Part shown: piece by piece, positions 34,871 to 47,262 of the stretch
How positions within the stretch are numbered: position 1 is the first letter of the stretch
How the letters are laid out: each line of letters begins with the position of its first letter
DNA from: Harmothoe impar
Taxonomy: Eukaryota; Annelida; Polychaeta; Phyllodocida; Polynoidae
Direction of reading: 5' to 3'
DNA length: 64,000 nucleotides
Assembly (NCBI GenBank): GCA_947462335.1
Contig: OX381714.1
Coordinates: 36,925,360 to 36,989,359 of the forward strand
Notes under the pieces: generated by a model
What the model saw: the letters and a program-made list of their open reading frames with translations, nothing else
Told to the model about the DNA's origin: nothing
Databases searched by the model: none
Position numbers and translations under genes: made by a program

Positions 34871-37800
34871 TCTTTTACATCATTTGGAGAGAACCCACCT
34901 TCCAGTATTGCCTCTTTTATCTTAGTTCTGATACCACTGATAACACCGACCATAAACCTCCCAGTACCTCCATCTGCAATAAAAACAGCTTACTACATGT
35001 ATACAATCTAATCAGATACCATAGCTAACCTGCCCTTTTTTAAGTTGCTTCTTATTTATGGTTGCCAGTATTTGTCCCCATTCTATATATACTCTACTCC
35101 TTTCCTCTCTAGACTAGTTAGTTAATTCAGATTAAGATCCGACACTCATTATATTAGCATTGACTGAGCATTGCTGAAGAAGAATTAGCAGTGTTCTGAT
35201 ACGATAATCTTGGGGATACTGGACCGTTGTCCGCTAATCTATACTGATGTAAGACAATCAATTAACCCGCTTGATGTGACCACTCTGCACTGATAATCTT
35301 CATGTTCGTAGGCTGAGTCAGTAGTGGCTATCCCATGTTAGCCATAGGCGTAACTATTCATCAGAATGTCGAAATTACATTCAAAAATGACTAATATAGG
35401 GAGCCAACATAACTAAGTTAATCACCAGTGACGGAGTTGATAGCCAATACTGACTAATGTTAGAATATCAGTATGATTGCCTGGAACACCCTTAAATTAC
35501 CCAAGCCTGAACTATGGACATGGTTCACGTTCACAATAAGTTTGTTCATGATTAGAGAGGGCTCAACACAGTCGAATGGGAATTTAAAACAGGGGAAACC
35601 ATGTTGTAAACATTAGAAGGCTGTGATCAAGCCAAGCTTTACTCCATTTTTAATGTGGGTATCTTGAGCTGGGTACTGCGCATTAGGTGAGTAGCTCGGT
35701 GCAGCTCAAGTCACGCATGGGGAGTCAGCCCTTGTAGGAAGGAGAACTGTAGGCGGCCTAATTAGACACACTCAGTACTATGTAGCTATATTAACAACTA
35801 TTTCATATTACGATATAACACTGAAAATTGATTACAAAAATGTATTACATGCTGTAATATCATAATATAACATGTAATATGAAAAGGGATAAAACACTTC
35901 ATGCCTCGTGGTCTATTGGCCAAGCTAAGTCCCTATGAGACGCAGTTTTTTTCACTAATCCAGGTCTCATAAGCAGAATTCCCACTGTGGTAAACTCAAA
36001 CATAGTTTTCTTTTTAATTGCGAAGGTAAATGACTTGTGGGTAAACACTTATTAAATCTACACTATAATGAGACGTCTCATTACTCAGGACTTAGAGTTA
36101 ATCTGGACAGAGGCAGTGCCTACAAATAGGTTATTAAGGATGCGTGACGAGGCTAATAATAACACACCCACTCCTGGCTCAACATCCAGACCTGCCTATC
36201 ACCTCATGCTACAGGCATATAGGGTATTAGAAAAACTAATTCGACACGAACAGCATTTTTTATCAGTATATCTAATAGCATGTTCTCATCAGCTAGACCC
36301 CGCCAACATGCCAGGAAACTATGGTGTAATTTCAACATGTTCTGATATTAATCAATATTGTTTTTGTACGTTTCCTTTTGATCAAGCTTATTTTCCTGCG
36401 GCGCAGTTGTTGTAAACAACTCAGTTGTATGAGCTTACAAGGCTAATTTGTATTCATGAAATTAGTTCAGCCTTCATAAGACATCCCTCACACTCAGGTT
36501 ATTTACAATAGTTACATGGTCTCTTAATCATGTTACCAGGCTTCTCCGAAATCGTTTTTACCTTCGTCGAACAACAACAACAACAACAACATCAACAGCA
36601 ACAACAACAACAACAACAGCCAGAAACCCCAACTAGCTGCTTGATATACACAGCTATGGTATACATAATTTATAAACATACAACTGCGATATTGCAATAT
36701 TATAATAATCTAATCAGAAATAATCAGCTATTGATAAGATATAACACCTAAGGCAGACTATTCTGATACAATTACATTTAAGATACCAATCTTACAGTAA
36801 AACAAGAAATATTGGTTTACACTTATCAGCACCACTCCACGGTGCCATTGCTTATAGGAGAAGGGGGCCCTTCAGCAATCTATTCAGTGCCCAGTCCTCC
36901 AGGGCAAAAGACCACTGACAAGGCCATACACATTAGTGTAGGTGGGGGAGGCATTACCAGGGTCAGGGGCATCCATCCATGGTTCGTGGGTGACCACAGG
37001 GAGAGTCTGGTTCCTGATGGACAGCGTTGTATGTCCATGTGTCTTGCCGCACTGATGGCTACCCACCCATGTTCCCTACCAAGGTCAATGGGGGTAGGGA
37101 GGGTGTGAGTGTGAGAGGGGGGCAGACACAAGTACAAAGAAAATCAAGGTCTTTTTGCTAGGAAATAGGGCGCTCTTATGCCGACCATCCCCAAAACTCT
37201 ATGTGGCTCCATATATTTCTTATATAAATTGTGTATAAATCGGCCGATTATAGAGCCCAGTGGATGGGCAGCAGCCATTGTATAGGCGTCTAGCCGGTTG
37301 CATTATCAACCAATGAGAAAATTCCCTAGCCTTCACTGCGGAGTTTTTAGGGGGCATTATGTAACAGCCTGTACCCACTGTGATTGCTGTATCAGTGCTT
37401 ATCTCGCTGGTTACCAGATCAAGCAATGGTGCCCCCTACTAAGGAACCTGCAACATCGGTATAGGGCTAATGTACCTTCATTTCAGCCTTTCCTCCATTA
37501 GGTTATCCCATATGATAGGCACGCCGTACCCCGGTATGACATTGACTCATGAACTATAGGGGATTTCCATTTACATAATTCACCATGCTAACAACATGTT
37601 ACTATCTATAACTTAAGTATCATAATGGCACAATACTGAAACGACAGCACTAATTTAAGCTTCAGCATGTTTTAGAATCAACAGCCCTAGTACACATGTG
37701 GGTTAAAGCATGATTTCTCCATGTGAATCCATCCACTTTATTGCTCTCTAATGGCAAATGCCATCAGAAAAAAAGGAAACTAATCTTATCTCCGTCCTTC

Positions 37801-38990
37801 ACCTGCCAACTCCGAAATTGTGTCTGACATGTGGCTCTTCCCTTCGGAGAAAATTGGCTGGCAGGTAAATACGTTTCCCATTTGTCGAGGCCAGATGTTT
37901 TCTCTCTGATCAGAATGCTTTTTGTGTGTGTCCCTGCCGTATGGGGATTATAGAACATAACACATGGCAGCATTAAACATTGTGACTTTTTAAAAACACA
38001 CCTCATGTATACACGCAACTGCTGGTTTACATGGCTAATCTACATTGTATCAAGAATACGAGAAATAAATGCTACGTTAATAAATGTTACAATGTTGATA
38101 TTATATGATATAAATGACGTTGCAGTTCTTTCTGCAAGGGGTTGGAACCGGGGGTTGGAACATTACACATATAATGTTGTTTTCAGTTGACAAAACTTTT
38201 TATTTTTTATCTTTTTATAGCTTTCATGGTATAGTGACAGCGGCTATAGCGTTTCAGCAGGGGCTTAGCCCCACATCTAACACCCTTGTACCCATCCATA
38301 TGTGATCTATGTCCCCATGATCCCCATAGGGCCCTGCCCTACAGAACAATAATAAATCCTACCACTCACCTCTAACCTCTCCACCCCGGGATACCATTGG
38401 TCATACGGTCAACGCTGGGTGCTGCCACCAAGCGGCCATACCATAATAACAAAGGGTCGGCCGTGGCCACAATGTGAGCGGACTGCTGATTGGTCGATCC
38501 ATAAGCTCACCCACAATTCACCCGAGGAGATGGGGAGGGAGTGGTCTTTGGCCATAGATGTTGTGCTGGACCTGGGACTGGCCCATCCTAGTAAATCAGT
38601 GTGAGGTTGTACTCGGATTGGGCATACACAAGCCAATGCAATAGGGTTGGCTTGGTTATCCCCTGTGCTTGCACAAACTCGCCCTATTTTCTTCAGATGT
38701 TGAATTGCATGATACTTTAGCTGATAGCAGGGAAGGTGATGTGGGAAGGGGTGGTTCACAGCTAACATATAAGATATAATCCAATTGAAGAATATATCTA
38801 TGATTATATCCCGATGCACCCCTGGGAATCTTTACAAGCTCACTATGAAAATAGGACCTAAAGCACAAACCACCACTTATCAGCACTGTTTTATGGCGCC
38901 ATTTCATACAGTGAGGGATGATGGCGAGACAATAACTTCTAGTTTTGAATGTCAACTACATCAGATAAAATTGAAATATAGTCTATAGGG
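34871..38990. other. Gene-less stretch with CAA repeat
   Basis: Contains a (CAA)n run (36570-36620), a perfect 18-bp palindrome TAATGAGACGTCTCATTA (36066-36083) and a CTCF-like motif (37428-37443, minus). A 115-codon frame at 36068-36415 begins within the palindrome. It has no recognisable motif or splice context and is not called as a gene. Confidence 0.45.
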
Positions 38991-38996
38991 AGTTAA

Positions 38997-39208
38997 CATT
39001 TCAAGGGGCGCGTAGTGCTTTAATACACTGTGCCATTTATCGTCATGATGTAACTGATGACCATCAGTGAAGCATATCCAAGCAACATGACGACCCACTA
39101 AATTGAAACCCAGCCCTGGCTAGTATACATGGACTCAACAGGGCTGCATTCCTGCATCATGAAAGCCAAAGGCCACAATGTGTTAATGCACTCTGCGGCC
39201 CTTAATGG
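38997..39208. mobile_element. piggyBac-like palindromic MITE copy with intact TTAA on both sides
   Basis: TTAA at 38993-38996 and 39209-39212 flank a 212-bp element. The ends are CATTTCAAGGGGCGCGTAGT and CTCTGCGGCCCTTAATGG, with inner arms around CAGCCCTGG and AGGGCTGCATTCCTGCATCA. Confidence 0.85.
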
Positions 39209-39603
39209 TTAATGGACATGATGGGTTCATTGTCGGGTCCCTTTGTATAAAAGAGACATGTCTATTTTTAGCAAGAGGTTGCTATATTTAGCAACTAGAA
39301 CATGATGTCCTTGGGCACATTAGGCCCATTGATTTCCTATATCAAGGATGTGGTGACTCACTCGATTGCGTTCTACACCCGTGTCTGGTTAAATCATAGT
39401 ACTGAGATCTAGCTTCTCATTGATGTCTTCTTAAAGCTAGTACGACATGTGTATCTCTTAAATGTTTCTTTTAATGTCAAATGTCAAAATCAATATAACG
39501 ATCAGGATCACTTAATCTGGTCAAGACGGGTCAAGACACGAGACCTGGAGGATATGATTAAATAGATTTATCTATAGAAGAAGAAAACAGAGAGCGAACG
39601 AGA

Positions 39604-39608
39604 GGGAT

Positions 39609-39679
<71 letters not shown>

Positions 39680-39680
39680 T
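39604..39680. repeat. (AG)n microsatellite followed by a G run
   Basis: About 33 AG units ending in a nine-base G run. Confidence 0.95.
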
Positions 39681-40640
39681 AGGGAATATATACGGGATAA
39701 ATGTAGAAATAGATAGGGGAGACGAACATTAGCATTGCGTTATATCCACCTGTATCTTAGGCCACTTTACCTGTACTGCTTACTGCCTGCATATTACCCA
39801 ACTTTCCCAGTGCTACTATAGCTTCCCCATCGAACTGCATACAACCTACAGTTTAACCACGTTGTGCATTTTGAGAAAATGATCATGATTTATCAATGCA
39901 TTAGTTCCATGTATCTATGATAATAAGACCGGCACCAACTGTGTACAAAAAGAACCCGTGGTGTCAAAAGAGTATGCATTATAACGAATCACGATACTTA
40001 ATCATCTATAAATAATTCATTAGTAGTCAGTCGACAGAAATTGCAGGATGAAACGGATTAAATAATGCTAGCTGGTTATCTAGATGGGGCCCTTCAGTTA
40101 TATACACTGTAATTGTGATTAAGAATCTGTTGTTGGGCCTTACCATTTATTACCCTTTGAGATAGTCAATGCTCATTGTAATAACTCTAATTGAATTCGC
40201 GAAGACAAATGAAACCAATTTTATATTAAAATAAGTTACCCTTGTATAATTAAATCCTCCTCATATTATAGCCATAACCGTACAGCAGTGTATACAGGTC
40301 AATATATATGTGTCTGAGGATAGTATTGCACACATTCTACATGGATCCAGTGCAGTGTACACTAGGGAATCTATAATTCCTAATAGGTTCCCAGTCTGAG
40401 TATTTATCTGTATATCCCATTGTAATCTGATTGCATCAGCAACAGCTGCGATACCACACCACTATACAAAAACAAATCTATGAGTTGATACATTTATACC
40501 CGGATGCAAAACACACCTGGTAGAATTTATGATGGTGAAGAGAAAAATAGTAAGAGTATGGATCGAAAGTACCATATGTTACCAATTAAATAACCACTGT
40601 AGTTCAGGACATGTACATATCATAATATATACATGGTTAT
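39681..40640. other. Gene-less stretch
   Basis: Nothing recognised. Confidence 0.4.
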
Positions 40641-40646
40641 AATACA

Positions 40647-40662
40647 TAAATACATACATACA

Positions 40663-40694
<32 letters not shown>
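40647..40694. repeat. (CATA)n microsatellite
   Basis: About 11 perfect units. Confidence 0.95.
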
Positions 40695-40696
<2 letters not shown>

Positions 40697-41535
40697 GCTG
40701 TGGCAGGTATATTCTAGTGGGGCTGGTGGGACTGGTGTGGCTTGTCCTGGTGCAACAGGCGCTCTGACACATGACGAATAACTCTGTCTCCTGTATTCCG
40801 CTCATCGGCCCTCCTCCCACGGGCACACTGTGCCAGAGCACAAAGGAAGGCTCTCATGATTTATTAATGAGGAGGATAAATCACTGACCCAGCCAATACG
40901 GCCCTCTCACGCCTGTCTATTTATACCACTATAGCCCAATACAAGTTTCCCACACTCGTCCATATATATGGCAAGTGTCCTTATTCAACTCTCCCCGCAT
41001 GTCTCTGTATGCCGTTGACAATGCCTTGGTTATCCATAATTGTGCTTGGAGACAGAGGTGGTAAATCCTATTTGGCACACTATGGGCTGCTCTGTTGTGT
41101 ATACCATTGAGCTGCTCATGGATACAGTGACTCATTTGCTGTGTTATGAGCCAAAGAGGTAGGTTGACTATGATAGAGACATACAGGGGCTTCATGGGAG
41201 CAGTGTTGTCCCATAGTCTGATGGTAATTGATGATCGTAGCCTTCTGGCTCCAACCATGTGTGCCTAATACAGAGACTAGTATGCAAATGATGCAAAGCA
41301 TGCCTGACTTGTGACAGATTTGAATAAAATGAAAGCTAGGGATTATGTCCACATTATGCCATACTAAACAATGATTTGCTGACACACCCGAGTTTAAATA
41401 AAACTTCAAATGATAATAAATCATCCATGTTTCCTGGCTACGCGTATACAGGGCTGTAGTATACCATTGGCAGTACACATAGAATACACTAAACACATAG
41501 ACATCAACAGATACAGGTGCAATGACCTTACATCC
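40695..41535. other. Gene-less stretch
   Basis: Minus-strand open frames up to 126 codons overlap one another in different frames and show no motif. Not called. Confidence 0.4.
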
Positions 41536-41539
41536 TTAA

Positions 41540-41659
41540 CCCTGTAAGGACTGCATGGTGCTCGAATGCAATACAATCCTTGTAAAGTAGATACACCAGG
41601 GCCTTATCCATGGCGACAAAGGACATAGCACAGTAATGCCCCATGTGACCCTTGAAGGA
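41540..41659. mobile_element. piggyBac-like MITE, short copy
   Basis: TTAA then CCCTGTAAGGACTGCATGG at left and CCATGTGACCCTTGAAGG at right. It is internally deleted to about 120 bp. Confidence 0.75.
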
Positions 41660-42525
41660 TTGATAAATGCATAACCATAACTACATAGGACGTATATATA
41701 ACAGCATATCCAACATTGATGAGCATGCCTAAATCCATTTAGGCACACCACCCCTCCACCCCTTCCTCACAGCTCACAGCTCACCCACACATCTCGGCTC
41801 TCTGATAAACAACACTGGGAGATTGATGGGGGTAGGAGGAGGGGTACTCTGGTGTCATTCTACCTGATTCTACCTGGCTAAATAAGTGCATAATATTGAT
41901 CAGGGACCTGCCTAGCAGCCTGTCTGTTCCCTGAGTCAGGGCTGTAGCTCTGATGTACTGCTTAGAGGAGAATATTGTATAGTGTACTGTGTACCAGCTA
42001 GTGGATAGAGCCTCCTGACAGGATACTGGTTGTTCCATGATTGTTTTGAATTAAATGTAACATCATACAACAATTATTAACAATTTTCGTTTATGTTACA
42101 AGACACAATATAAGCATATAGGAAGTTCTTTTCCAATACTCTAAAAATATACAATACATTTTTTTCTGAGATAACTTGTGTAAATCATTTTGTCCCCTAT
42201 TGTGAGGCATAAAAACATAGGTGTTTAGCCACTTAAAAAAACATGATAATTTTACCATCTTATTATGATCAGTGCCTATCGTGTCTAGAAGTACACTGTC
42301 GTATAACAGATCAGGGATCCCACTGGTCTGGAGGTGATATGGGGTAACGCATATGAACTGTGAATGACCCATATGGGATCCATCCAATTGATCTGCATAT
42401 CCAGGTCTGACTTAGTGCTGTTGGTACTTTTATGAGATCTGGCCAGTCAATATCATTTTTATGAGGTTATAAACCTGTACCATAATATTATGTGCTTCAC
42501 CATTGTTTTTATACCCTCTGCCACC
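41660..42525. other. Gene-less stretch
   Basis: Nothing recognised. Confidence 0.4.
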
Positions 42526-42529
42526 CATG

Positions 42530-42860
42530 ATATTACAAACGACCTTACCAATACCGTTAGAAACTGCTTCATCGATGCTGTTACCAACTGCCTTACCAAT
42601 AACGTTACCAAGTGGTTCATCGAAACCTTTATAAACTGCCTCAACCATTGTCTCACCAGAAATGTTCGACCGTTACCAACTGCCTCATCAATACCATTAC
42701 CAACTGCCTCACCAAAAACGTTAGCAATTGCCTCAAAAATGACTTCTCAAACTGGCCCAGAAATAACGTTACCAAGTACCTCAGCACTACTTTTACAATG
42801 GCCTTACCAGTCAATACACCTTACTGTTTCTTTACCATTGCCCCACAAACACCTGGTTAT
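42530..42860. repeat. Degenerate minisatellite based on GTTACCAACTGCCTCACC
   Basis: Units of roughly 20-24 bases (ACCAATAACGTTACCAA, GTTACCAACTGCCTCA and similar) continue for about 330 bases. Both strands stay partly open, giving repetitive Thr/Asn/Cys- or Gly/Val-rich frames that reflect the repeat, not a gene. Confidence 0.8.
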
Positions 42861-43910
42861 CAGTTACATTATGACTAAATTGTAACTCGATAGGAAGTAT
42901 CCTATCTGCTGGTCTGGTGGTCAAACACAGGATTACTCAAGTACTACCTGGACCCCTGCCCCATGTCACCTTCCCACCTCTCACCTGACCACACCCATCT
43001 CCTTTCTCACCTGTAGGCCTACACACTATAGCTTTTGATCCCCTATACTATCAGGTTGCACCCCCACAGCCTATCGGCATTTGCATGACTCAAATCGCTC
43101 TGGGGCCAACACTCACACGTTGCACGCAACATCAAAGTCAACTAAAGCTCAATGTATTAATTATTATTTTACAGAAGTATGTCTCCTAATGGACCGTGTT
43201 TGGGTCGTGGCCACTGGTTCCATTTTACCACCTTGACATGTTGTTATGTATACACAGTATGCCAATAATTAAGGGTAATGTATAACTCTCTCAACTAAAA
43301 CAGCGCAACTTGGTCAGTTATGATTTCCTGTAAGACAGAAATCTCTGATGACAAAATGAGGAAAAAATATCACACAGTTTCTACTCTCCTTTATGCATTT
43401 CAATTGATTCTGTCTGCTGTACACTTCCACAATGGTTGTAGATTCTAATGTATAAGCTGCTCCCAAAACGATACGAGCTACTCAGCGAGTACAACGATCA
43501 CCTGGAAGTTCTCCCAGGCACCTGCATATTGCACATCCTTTTCTTATCTATCCAGGGGCTCAGATTATAGCGCTGACAGTGGAATAAGAAGAAAAGAAGC
43601 TGCATCGTTTTGATGAGTGAGCACTCTCTCAGAAACACCGACCAAGCGGATCTGACAGAAACTAGAGGCATGGCGCAACAACATTTTATGAAATGATATT
43701 ATTTGAAAATAGGATCAGGTTTAGGAAATGATGAATTGAGGCATTCGTTGATGATTCGACGTAATAAAAGTAAGACAGTATTAACTAACCTAGGTTGGTC
43801 GTATAGGGGGGGGGGGGGCAGAAAATGACTTATTAGGTTAGGTGATATTGACTGGTGTGTTAGTCCGTACTGACAAAATTCTTGAGTCTAAAAGTGTATA
43901 TATTCATGCA
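42861..43910. other. Gene-less stretch
   Basis: Includes a 13-base G run (43806-43818). No gene. Confidence 0.4.
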
Positions 43911-43911
43911 A

Positions 43912-43993
43912 TCCTGGCAAGTGACTCACCAGTGCTGCATTCATGCATCATGACGACCAAGGGCAAAGCGCTATGCGACCTCTAAAGTGTTAC
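43912..43993. mobile_element. Palindromic MITE fragment
   Basis: CAGTGCTGCATTCATGCATC, ATGACGACCAAGGGCAAAG and CGCTATGCGACCTCTAAAG: right half of the family. Confidence 0.75.
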
Positions 43994-45155
43994 TAAGAAA
44001 CAGTGACTTTGGAAGATTGACAGTAATTTATGATTCTGTACCAGAGCTATAAGGACAAAACGGGTTGAAACATGTTCCCGGGACCAGCACGTACAGGCTG
44101 ACACTAGCAGCTCTCGTGAGATATTGGTTCTGTCCACGGAAAGCAGCCTGTTCCTGGCATTTCACAGTGTGTGGGAGTCTGGTACCAAGCTAAATCTCGC
44201 CTGATATTCCGAGGACAGAACCAACATGGCCGCGCACACCAGAATTAGCGCTATTAGCTATGGACAATGAATGAATGCCATTATTCATGGCCACGCGGGA
44301 AAGAAAAACCCTCATATTGTGCAATACCAACCTTATACTGCTACAGATCCTGCCAAATAACACAAATGTGTGTTTCTATGCTTTGAGCAGCTCGGGATAT
44401 GCGTGAGCTGGTCTGGGGAGGTGGGGGGTCAGGCAGGTCAATAGAGGGCAGGTGGGGTTGCTTGAGGAATCTGTGACATTCAATAGCCACAGCCCCAACG
44501 GCCCCCTCAATAGACCCTCCAGCAATGTATGAAAGCCACACGGAGGGCTTGCTGTAGAAATAAGAGATTCCCTTCATAGCAACCAAGGTAATAACTAAGG
44601 ACTCCAGCAGGGAGCCCTAGTGATTAGCCTGAATAGAATTGTAAGAGAGGCATGAATGTTTAATTCGGGAGCTCGTGGAGGGATTATTAGTTTGGGAATA
44701 GTTTTGATCTAAGAAAAAGGCATTCAGCTAGGCTTTGATATGATGACTGGTTCTGGCTTTTGTAATGCTCAACTAGAGCAGTGGCAGTGAATAGCATACA
44801 TGTGTTCTCGTGTGGATAGGGAATAACGCCATCTTGATTAGTTTTAGATTTCTCTGTAAGGATTTTTCAGAACAGCATCAGCCTCATCGCCATTAACTAT
44901 CCTATCCAGGCAGTGGTATTTTGTATTTGTAAAGCAATTGATTTCTAAAACGTCCAGGTATACTCTAGGTATCAAATGACGTATCTATCAAACTGAGGGC
45001 ATGATTGTGCAAATGGAAACAAACATAACATGCGTGTACATAGAAAATGCTGTTTTGTAATAGACAATATACAATGTGTGTTACAACGTTCCTTTGATAA
45101 CTGGGTTGCTCCCTCTATTCCAAACCAGACCACCAGCCCTAGAGTACATAGCTAG

Positions 45156-45266
45156 TATTGCATGATGAGGTCACGTATGGGCCGTACCAGCCCGAGGTGC
45201 ATCTGCCTTTATAAGGCAGATGCACCGAGGGCTGGTGCGCCCCATGCGTGACCTTATCATGCAATA
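45156..45266. repeat. Long hairpin: 54-bp arms, 3-base loop
   Basis: The left arm 45156-45209 pairs with the right arm 45213-45266 at 48 of 54 positions. Four of the six differences would allow G-U pairing in RNA on one strand. The tiny loop (TAT) favours a foldback/MITE or inverted duplication over a microRNA precursor. Confidence 0.9.
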
Positions 45267-45270
45267 CAAG

Positions 45271-45572
45271 CTTTATTACACGATCAGAAGACAAATTCTC
45301 AACCCCCCCTACCTTTTAGTTGTTGTTTACATCGCCAATTTAGTTGTTTATATCGTTAATTTGCATCGTTCACATCGTCGTCTGCTTTGTTTACATCGCC
45401 GCCATTGTTGTGTCACGTGACCAACATGCTGGCTTCTGATTGGTCTAGAGCACCAAAAAGCGTACCACACATAGGGTTGGTACGCAAAAGCGTACCACAC
45501 CTAGGGCTGGTACGTTTTTAATGGTTAAACAAACACAGGATCGTATTGATAACGTTAGGTCGTGTAATAAAG
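45271..45572. mobile_element. Possible 302-bp element with CTTTATTACACGA ends
   Basis: CTTTATTACACGATC (45271-45285) is matched by GGTCGTGTAATAAAG (45558-45572) as inverted ends. The inside holds repeated GTTTACATCG units (about 45325-45400), a YY1-like CGCCGCCATTG, an E-box CACGTG (45414-45419) and two GTACCA hairpins (45456-45518). Confidence 0.55.
45456..45518. repeat. Twin 30-bp hairpin repeats
   Basis: AAAAGCGTACCACAC, then (A/C)TAGGG, then (T/C)TGGTACG occurs twice in tandem. Each unit is its own inverted repeat (GCGTACCA with TGGTACGC), and the whole is bounded by AAAAA and TTTTT. Confidence 0.9.
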
Positions 45573-45588
45573 TGGGGTATTACTAGCA

Positions 45589-47030
45589 GGGGGGGGGGGG
45601 GTATTACTGGCACCTTGGCAGTGTTGTATGGGTTTCTTGCTAAGCAAATTGGCTCAGGGTAGCCAATGATAATTCAAGACATTTTCGGGACATATCCTCT
45701 TACTCTAAAAGACAAAACAAATGGAAATAAAACTTTGTGATGAGGATAATTCCCTTCAAAATTATGATCGTTGATTCATTAAGCTCAATATTGGTGCAGT
45801 TATAGGTTTTGCCAAGATGTAAGAGGAATTGGAATGAGATGAGCATGACAATAATCAGTTATTGATTCTTTCTTTGACACTGCATTGTAGATCCATATGT
45901 TTGGTTTAAGAGCAAAGCTGTTTCCTTAGTAATTTGGATTCTTTGGGTACACAAAACAATATTCACAAATAATTTCACTGCAATCCTGTGAGGTCCAGGT
46001 CTGTGTTTGGGTGTATATCAATGACATATGAGTGTGGCATGTCAGGATGTCTCTGACCTTAAGTCCTTAATTGATGACACAAACCCTGAATCATTCAATC
46101 ATACATCTTCATATGATAACATATATTATGTTGCCTATAACTGATGGAAAATGTGACAAAGTCCATGCTCCACGGATGGGAAAAGAGAAATTCTCAAAAA
46201 ATCTCACGGAAATCGCACCAGGGGGGAAAAACTCCTCAGGGTGCCAGTAATAACCCACGGTACTCTATACAAAAAACCCGTGCACCCAACCAACTGTAGC
46301 CAGACGCCAACTACTCTACCACCACCAGCCTGTCCTCCCTAGTTGGGATCCAAGCATGTCCCTTTGAAGTTTGGATCCCCTAATGACCTAAACATGGCAG
46401 GGAAAGAGCCCACAGATTGTGGCAGGCCCACAGACTTCTATGCCTGTGCAGCAAGGATAAAAGGAATGTATACGAAATTGGAGAACACAAATCATGTCAT
46501 TGGAGAAGTCATGACCTTAACCTGTTTAAACCAGGTGCCCCGGGCTGCTGGTATTTGTATTGATTTTGCAAGCATTACCGTCGGCTTTGACCTGAGTTTG
46601 TACAGGGGGATGTTATTGTGTTTACACTCTGCATCGATATCATGTTAAGGGAATCCTGGAGAATATTCTGTAATATTCTATATCTAACCTGCTAACATGG
46701 ATAGACGTTGCTGGTGCACCTAGCCAATAAATATCATGTAAGTCTGAACAATATGACTGTATTAACTTTGGAAGGAACTGGTATTGGACTTGTTGAGTAC
46801 AAAATATAATAGGCCGACGGTCCAACAAGTAAAGAACGATGCAAACTTATTATGCTGAGTGGGTCTAATGTTTTAAATGTGTTTTGTATCATTGATCATA
46901 TCCTCAACATGGGAATGGCAATATCAGGCATAAAATAGAACCCTTCCAACACTATGAATAGTGAACACAAAATAGATCCTTTTATATTGGAAAACTACAG
47001 TAGATTTTACTGCTCATGTACACTAATACT
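45589..47030. other. Gene-less stretch
   Basis: Begins with a G run (45589-45600). A 101-codon frame at 46343-46648 has no recognisable motif. Confidence 0.4.
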
Positions 47031-47032
47031 AT

Positions 47033-47262
47033 AAAAGTAGAACCACTGTGACTCCCGACTTAATCACTGAGATAACTCTCCCCAGGACTCTGAAGTGACT
47101 CCCAAACATTAGCAGGACTCTATAATAGCTCTATAATGACTCTATAATGACTCTATTCTAAGACTCCATAATGATTGGGAGTCACTTTAGAGTCCTGGGG
47201 AGAGTTACCTCTGTGATCGGGGCTAGATTCCCATTTGAGAGTTACAGTGATTCTACTTCTTC
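47033..47262. mobile_element. Foldback element, best copy of the AGTCACTTTAGAGTCC family
   Basis: The left arm AGTAGAACCACTGTGACTCC, then CTCCCCAGGACTCTGAAGTG, is mirrored by GGGAGTCACTTTAGAGTCCT and AGTGATTCTACTTCTTC at the right. The centre has repeated GACTCTATAATG. About 230 bp. Confidence 0.85.

Noticed and set aside
36068..36415. 115-codon open frame with ATG
   Set aside because: No motif, no splice or promoter context, and an equally long frame occurs in clearly non-coding repeats nearby. Kept only as a note.
38409..38819. 136-codon minus-strand frame
   Set aside because: No splice sites or motifs, and overlapping frames on the other strand are equally open.
42430..42885. Repetitive open frames on both strands
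   Set aside because: Generated by the degenerate minisatellite, with no independent coding evidence.
45156..45266. microRNA precursor
   Set aside because: Arms are too long and the loop too small (3 bases). Foldback element preferred unless small RNAs are found.
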